Assembly: GCA_902784865.1 (NCBI GenBank)
Contig: CACZWL010000016.1
Span: forward strand, 36,614 to 100,613
Source of the DNA: an uncultured Bacteroidota bacterium
GTDB taxonomy: Bacteria; Bacteroidota; Bacteroidia; Bacteroidales; P3
Length of the DNA: 64,000 nucleotides
Direction of reading: 5' to 3'
Part shown: positions 60,933-64,000 of the stretch, one piece after another
Numbering within the stretch: the stretch's first letter is position 1
Layout of the letters: the number at the start of each line of letters is the position of its first letter
Notes under the pieces: generated by a model
Database searches by the model: none
The model's input: only the letters and a program-made list of their open reading frames with translations
Told to the model about the DNA's origin: nothing
Translations under genes and position numbers: made by a program

Positions 60933-61544
60933 GCAGGCACTCGGCGACGCCTCGCCATGCTTGCCGACGGCGAAGAGGTAGAGCCACACCTCGGCGCCGG
61001 CCCAGTGGCCGGGCAGGGCCAGCGAGGCCCGGCCGTGGCTGCGGCGCGCCGCCGCGCTGACAAGGCAGGCACCCTCGGCCGGAGCATAAGCCACGAGGTA
61101 CACCGCGTCCGAACCCGCCGCACGGGGACCCGCGGCAGCGTCGAAAACCACCTCCACCCCACCCTCCGCCGTGCGACGCACCGCCGCCACGGCAGGCAGC
61201 ACACGCCGACCCGCGGCAAGGACCAGGCGCCGGTAGTCGACGCCCACCACACCGTCGGCCACCGTGAAAGCCGCACTGCTGAGCGAAGTGAAACAATTGC
61301 CCTCCGTGAGGGCCAGCCGCCGCCCACGCTCCGCAAAGCCTAGGCGCAACGCCGGCAGGAGCTGCTGCGCCGCGCGGATCATAGCCGTGAAACGCGACCG
61401 CTGCGCCAGCTGTGCCGCCGTCCGCGGGTCGGCGATGTGCGCACGATAGGCACGCACACTCCACCGTCCGCGCCAACAAAAGCCCACCACCGGGCCAACC
61501 TTCCCTGAGAAACCTCCCAGAATTCCATGTTCGATTTTTGCCAT
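60696..61544 (-). CDS. DUF6266-family protein running antisense into tilS
   Basis: The Met at 61544 gives the family start ('MAKIEHGILGGFSGKVGPVVGF', with a basic segment 'CWRGRWSVRAYRAH'). DUF6266 is a Bacteroidota-only family of about 200 residues with no known role; some members carry a phage-like air. Here the frame passes the usual C-terminus ('GKHGEASPSACLGTL', about residue 205) and runs 237 bases into the end of tilS before a stop, giving 282 residues. The last 79 residues are probably a readthrough product of stop-codon loss. The N-terminal two-thirds is a real gene; the end is uncertain. Confidence 0.75.
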   Translation of the reverse strand: MAKIEHGILGGFSGKVGPVVGFCWRGRWSVRAYRAHIADPRTAAQLAQRSRFTAMIRAAQQLLPALRLGFAERGRRLALTEGNCFTSLSSAAFTVADGVVGVDYRRLVLAAGRRVLPAVAAVRRTAEGGVEVVFDAAAGPRAAGSDAVYLVAYAPAEGACLVSAAARRSHGRASLALPGHWAGAEVWLYLFAVGKHGEASPSACLGTLGEVDAQYALGLAADAEAVVGPQAHDPHDAAGAVFEEPDPRFLQAAQVQVGQEVADQAALPHAEGVEAVAGPPGA

Positions 61545-61692
61545 AACTGTATGTATTTTGATTAACGAAAAGTCACCTATATAATATAAGGCGAAAAGTA
61601 TCCAACGCCAAAAAAAAATTGAAAAAAATTGCATCTGGCGCGAATCGGTGGCATTTGGACAAGAAACTAACCAACTGACACACAGCCGCTCA

Positions 61693-61737
61693 GACGTCCC
61701 TGCTTCTGCCCCTCTTCTGCCCTGGCTGGTGGGTGGC
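61693..61737 (+). repeat. Dispersed intergenic TTCTGCC repeat, copy F
   Basis: GACGTCCCTGCTTCTGCCCC then TCTTCTGCCCTGGCTGGTGG: the doubled TTCTGCC core is present, with more divergence than copies B and C. Confidence 0.65.
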
Positions 61738-61809
61738 AAAAGTCCTATGGCGCACTGCATTATTATTATTTTTTTTTCTCCATTCCGTCTTTATGTCAAT
61801 TTTTTTTCA

Positions 61810-61817
61810 TATTTTTG
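61810..61817 (+). promoter_or_regulatory. Promoter -7 element for the secreted protein gene
   Basis: TATTTTTG matches TAnnTTTG, 33 bases before the ATG at 61850. The surrounding sequence is T-rich. Confidence 0.6.
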
Positions 61818-61849
61818 CACTTGAATTATTAACTTAAAACCACTACTCA

Positions 61850-63112
61850 ATGAAAAAGAAAAGACTCGTTTTGACGGCCTTACTGGCTCTGGCATACATC
61901 GTGCCCTCTGCTGCACAGTACAATTACACCTCTGTAGACATAGATGGCAGTACAAATTTTACAGCAAACAACAACACAATCGTCAGAAAATGGAATTCTC
62001 AGTATGCCGTGTGCCTGTCAGGAAACAGGTTGGGCATATTTGACTACTCCGCGTTTCTTGGAGCACCTGGCAGCACAACTCCTACTTTCCCCGCCAAGTA
62101 CATGGACATTCCCTCTACCGTCACAGTCTCCGACATACAGATTCTCGGCGATTCTCTCTATTTCTGTGGACGTTATTCTAGCTCGTCGCAATCCAATGCC
62201 GTGATAGGAATTATTCCATTGGATATCAATCCCCTGTCCGCAACTGTGATTGACTATAAACATATTTCGCACCTACACAGCATCAGCAAGATGGTTGTGC
62301 GTCGCATGAGCCAATACAGCGCACGCGTTGTGGCCATTGGCAAAACTTCACAATCATCTTACAACAACAATTGTATCGTATCTGTAAACAATATACTTTT
62401 GGCCAATTGTTCCTACAGCACACTCCCTCTTGCCTCTAACGATTATGCCGACGACATCACCCTGCTCAACAACACTACCATATGCATTTCGGGGCGGACT
62501 GCCACTGGACAGAGTGACGACATCTGGCTACGGAAATGCAGTATCAATTCTGTCTTATCCAGCGCATCGACCATTTATACAAAGTACACATACAGCACTG
62601 GAACCATAGACCTTAACTCCAAACTTACCGCAACCGCTGTTGATGCCTCCACAATTGCCTTAACCTACGTTGGAGAAGACGCTAACGGATTACCTTTCGC
62701 CAGAGTTCGCGTGTTCACCATTTCCAACATGGAGAACTCCGACTCTTTTGAATTCTCAATATACGAAAAGAATGCGCCGTTGCCTGTCACCATACAGCAC
62801 CACCTTACCAACAACCTGTTTATCCTGCAGAACTACACAAACCATCAAACCGGGCTGCCCTGCACCGACCTGTATGCCATGGCAATCAACAACCCTTCTT
62901 CAACTGTACCTGTTGCCAAAACGACCTTCCTCAACAGAACATACAGCTCTATCTCTGAGATATCTTACTTGACCAAAACCACTTTGCCTCTATCCACAGT
63001 AATGCTTTTCTCGGGGGAAAAATGGTATCTGCACAACATCTTCACCGTTCCCTTTGGCTACATACCCTCATACTGCCATAATGGAGGGACTGGGCTGCCG
63101 CTCAACCTATAA
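61850..63112 (+). CDS. Secreted protein of unknown function, possibly frame-broken near its end
   Basis: This 420-residue protein has a signal peptide (cleavage near 'PSAAQ', residue 22). The rest is a beta-strand-rich, Ser/Thr/Asn/Tyr-rich secreted sequence ('VDIDGSTNFTANNNTIVRKWNSQY', 'ARVVAIGKTSQSS') without a recognised domain. It has no T9SS sorting domain in this frame. Just after its stop, a different frame continues to 63234 with coding-like sequence and ends 10 bases before the next ATG. A frameshift near 63082-63112 may therefore have shortened it. Composition is A+T-rich relative to neighbours. Confidence 0.72.
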   Translation: MKKKRLVLTALLALAYIVPSAAQYNYTSVDIDGSTNFTANNNTIVRKWNSQYAVCLSGNRLGIFDYSAFLGAPGSTTPTFPAKYMDIPSTVTVSDIQILGDSLYFCGRYSSSSQSNAVIGIIPLDINPLSATVIDYKHISHLHSISKMVVRRMSQYSARVVAIGKTSQSSYNNNCIVSVNNILLANCSYSTLPLASNDYADDITLLNNTTICISGRTATGQSDDIWLRKCSINSVLSSASTIYTKYTYSTGTIDLNSKLTATAVDASTIALTYVGEDANGLPFARVRVFTISNMENSDSFEFSIYEKNAPLPVTIQHHLTNNLFILQNYTNHQTGLPCTDLYAMAINNPSSTVPVAKTTFLNRTYSSISEISYLTKTTLPLSTVMLFSGEKWYLHNIFTVPFGYIPSYCHNGGTGLPLNL

Positions 63113-63234
63113 ACAACCTGACCAAACAATCTCAAACCACGACTGGAACTCCTTATTCGTATACTGCCCAGAACCACGTCGGCATCATCTCTAGATATTC
63201 AGCCACTACGACAACCGATTGTATTGCTTATTAA
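63113..63234 (+). other. Possible frame-shifted 3' end of the upstream secreted-protein gene
   Basis: In the frame of 63112, the codons from NNLTKQSQTTTG through 'RYSATTTTDCIAY' to TAA at 63232-63234 are uninterrupted, and the next gene starts at 63245. The spacing fits a normal gene end. A one-base loss between the upstream frame's TAA at 63079-63081 (this frame) and 63112 would explain it. Confidence 0.4.
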
Positions 63235-63244
63235 AAAAAACATC

Positions 63245-64000
63245 ATGAAAAAGACGTTCCTCTTTACTCTTGCCCTTGCAGGGTTGCTGCAGGCCTTCGG
63301 GCAGGACACTATCCACTACGGCAACCCGTGGTACATGTTCACAGGCAACTATCCCAATGCCTACTGCAATCATACAACCGGAGAATTCTCCAGTGCCATT
63401 CCAGCTAAGGCCTGTCAGCAATATGTGGCCGCTCCTGGCGAGGGCAACATTGTCTATGGTATCGCCGTGACATTCAACGACAGCATGACGCTGGACGAAA
63501 ACTTCGCCTTCTCGGTGGGCCTCTACCGGAAAACCAGCTCTTTCTTCATGACTGAAAATATCTGGCAAACCGAAATAGCCGAGTTTGAGCAACTTGATTC
63601 GGCTGGCTTACATACCCCAATCCGAATGTGCAGGTTCCAATACATCCTCGACTCTTCCGAGAAAGGCCTCACGTACTGCTACGAGTTTTACTTCAACCGG
63701 CCGGTACACGTAACCGACACCTTCTATGCCGGCGTTCTGCATGACACACCGCGGTGTCCTACTTTTCCCAATCCGGGATGGTTCGGGCCGACTTTCGGCT
63801 ACGACTCCACCCGCTCGCAGTCTTGGTGGGGCGAAGATATTTACGGGCGCATGACACATATAGATGACTATGCACGCAACATCGACTACCGCTGGGGCTG
63901 TGTGTTCCCCATCGTGAAGTACCGCTGCCCGGCGCCCAAGGAGGGCATGCCCGGAGCGGCTGGCGACGACTGGGTTGAGCTGCTCTTCGACGACGACGGC
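63245..64000 (+). CDS. Secreted protein, 5' part only (cut by the window end)
   Basis: An ATG at 63245 starts a signal peptide (MKKTFLFTLALAGLLQAFGQ) and the frame stays open for 252 codons to the window edge. The mature part reads 'DTIHYGNPWYMFTGNYPNAY', 'KACQQYVAAPGEGNIVYGIAVTFNDSM', 'YCYEFYFNRPVHVTDTFYAGV' and 'WGCVFPIVKYRCPAPKEG'. This pattern of strands and Tyr/Trp is common in T9SS-exported Bacteroidales proteins whose sorting domain lies at the C-terminus, beyond the window. No family name is assigned. It is too incomplete for function. Confidence 0.8.
   Translation, partial: MKKTFLFTLALAGLLQAFGQDTIHYGNPWYMFTGNYPNAYCNHTTGEFSSAIPAKACQQYVAAPGEGNIVYGIAVTFNDSMTLDENFAFSVGLYRKTSSFFMTENIWQTEIAEFEQLDSAGLHTPIRMCRFQYILDSSEKGLTYCYEFYFNRPVHVTDTFYAGVLHDTPRCPTFPNPGWFGPTFGYDSTRSQSWWGEDIYGRMTHIDDYARNIDYRWGCVFPIVKYRCPAPKEGMPGAAGDDWVELLFDDDG

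Larger units (their letters stand above)
61545..61849. other. 305-bp divergent intergenic region
   Basis: It lies between the DUF6266 gene (minus) and the secreted-protein gene (plus). It contains repeat copy F and a plus-strand promoter, and A+T-rich flanks. No gene is seen. Confidence 0.6.

Noticed and set aside
1-64000. Insertion sequence, integrase or prophage
   Set aside because: No transposase, integrase, recombinase or phage structural protein motif was found on either strand.

Overview
The window reads as a chromosomal segment of a member of the Bacteroidota, most likely order Bacteroidales. The evidence is a complete type IX secretion (T9SS/gliding) core cluster (porP-like, gldK, gldL, gldM, gldN and a second gldN), two proteins with T9SS C-terminal sorting domains, an UpxY-type NusG paralog, a class II LysRS, DUF4294, DUF6266 and Fibrobacter-major-domain lipoproteins, and promoters of the Bacteroidota type (TAnnTTTG at -7, TTTG about 19-20 bases upstream). 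Most genes are visibly G+C-rich in third positions. Several blocks (about 1.5-2.4 kb, 22.2-29.65 kb and 61.8-63.2 kb) are clearly more A+T-rich and look like accessory or more recently acquired DNA. No rRNA, CRISPR array, insertion sequence or prophage was seen.

Layout. 1-5.9 kb: a restriction-modification-like island with a short methyltransferase-like protein that has only the SAM-binding motif, a full N6-adenine methyltransferase with NPPY, a RelB/YafQ-type toxin-antitoxin pair, and a large protein joining a GIY-YIG-like nuclease domain to an SF2 helicase. 6.2-11.7 kb, minus strand: a housekeeping run (DUF4294, NlpC/P60, lysS, MBL hydrolase, ung) preceded by an SUMF1-type lipoprotein. 11.9-15.8 kb, plus strand: an ABC-2 exporter, a secreted alpha/beta hydrolase and a small membrane protein. 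16-22 kb: a large palindromic element, an FISUMP lipoprotein, a radical SAM protein, two minus-strand tRNA-Val genes (CAC and GAC) flanking a helix-hairpin-helix protein and an orphan UpxY, then DUF2147, nitroreductase and a ComEC-like channel.

22.2-29.65 kb: one consensus promoter followed by six tightly spaced genes, all with export signals. They include a secreted caspase-fold (C14-like) protein with a Pro-rich linker, a large lipoprotein, and a final WG-repeat protein whose C-terminus looks like an outer-membrane beta-barrel. This is the best candidate for an undescribed envelope system. 30-33.6 kb: LD-carboxypeptidase, a polysaccharide-deacetylase-like protein, KdsC and an RlpA-like protein (cell-wall/LPS work). 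33.8-40.8 kb: the T9SS core. 41-46.6 kb, minus strand: a small lipoprotein, miaB, a PASTA protein, a T9SS cargo protein and rluD. 46.7-60.9 kb, plus strand: rlmB, a 3914-residue T9SS-sorted surface protein, and tilS overlapping its stop codon. 60.7-64 kb: a DUF6266 gene running antisense into tilS, a secreted protein with a possible frame break, and the start of another secreted protein cut by the window edge.

The T9SS apparatus and two of its likely substrates lie within 25 kb of each other. A family of short intergenic repeats built around a double TTCTGCC motif recurs at gene ends across the window, and several other palindromic elements sit at gene boundaries or inside reading frames.
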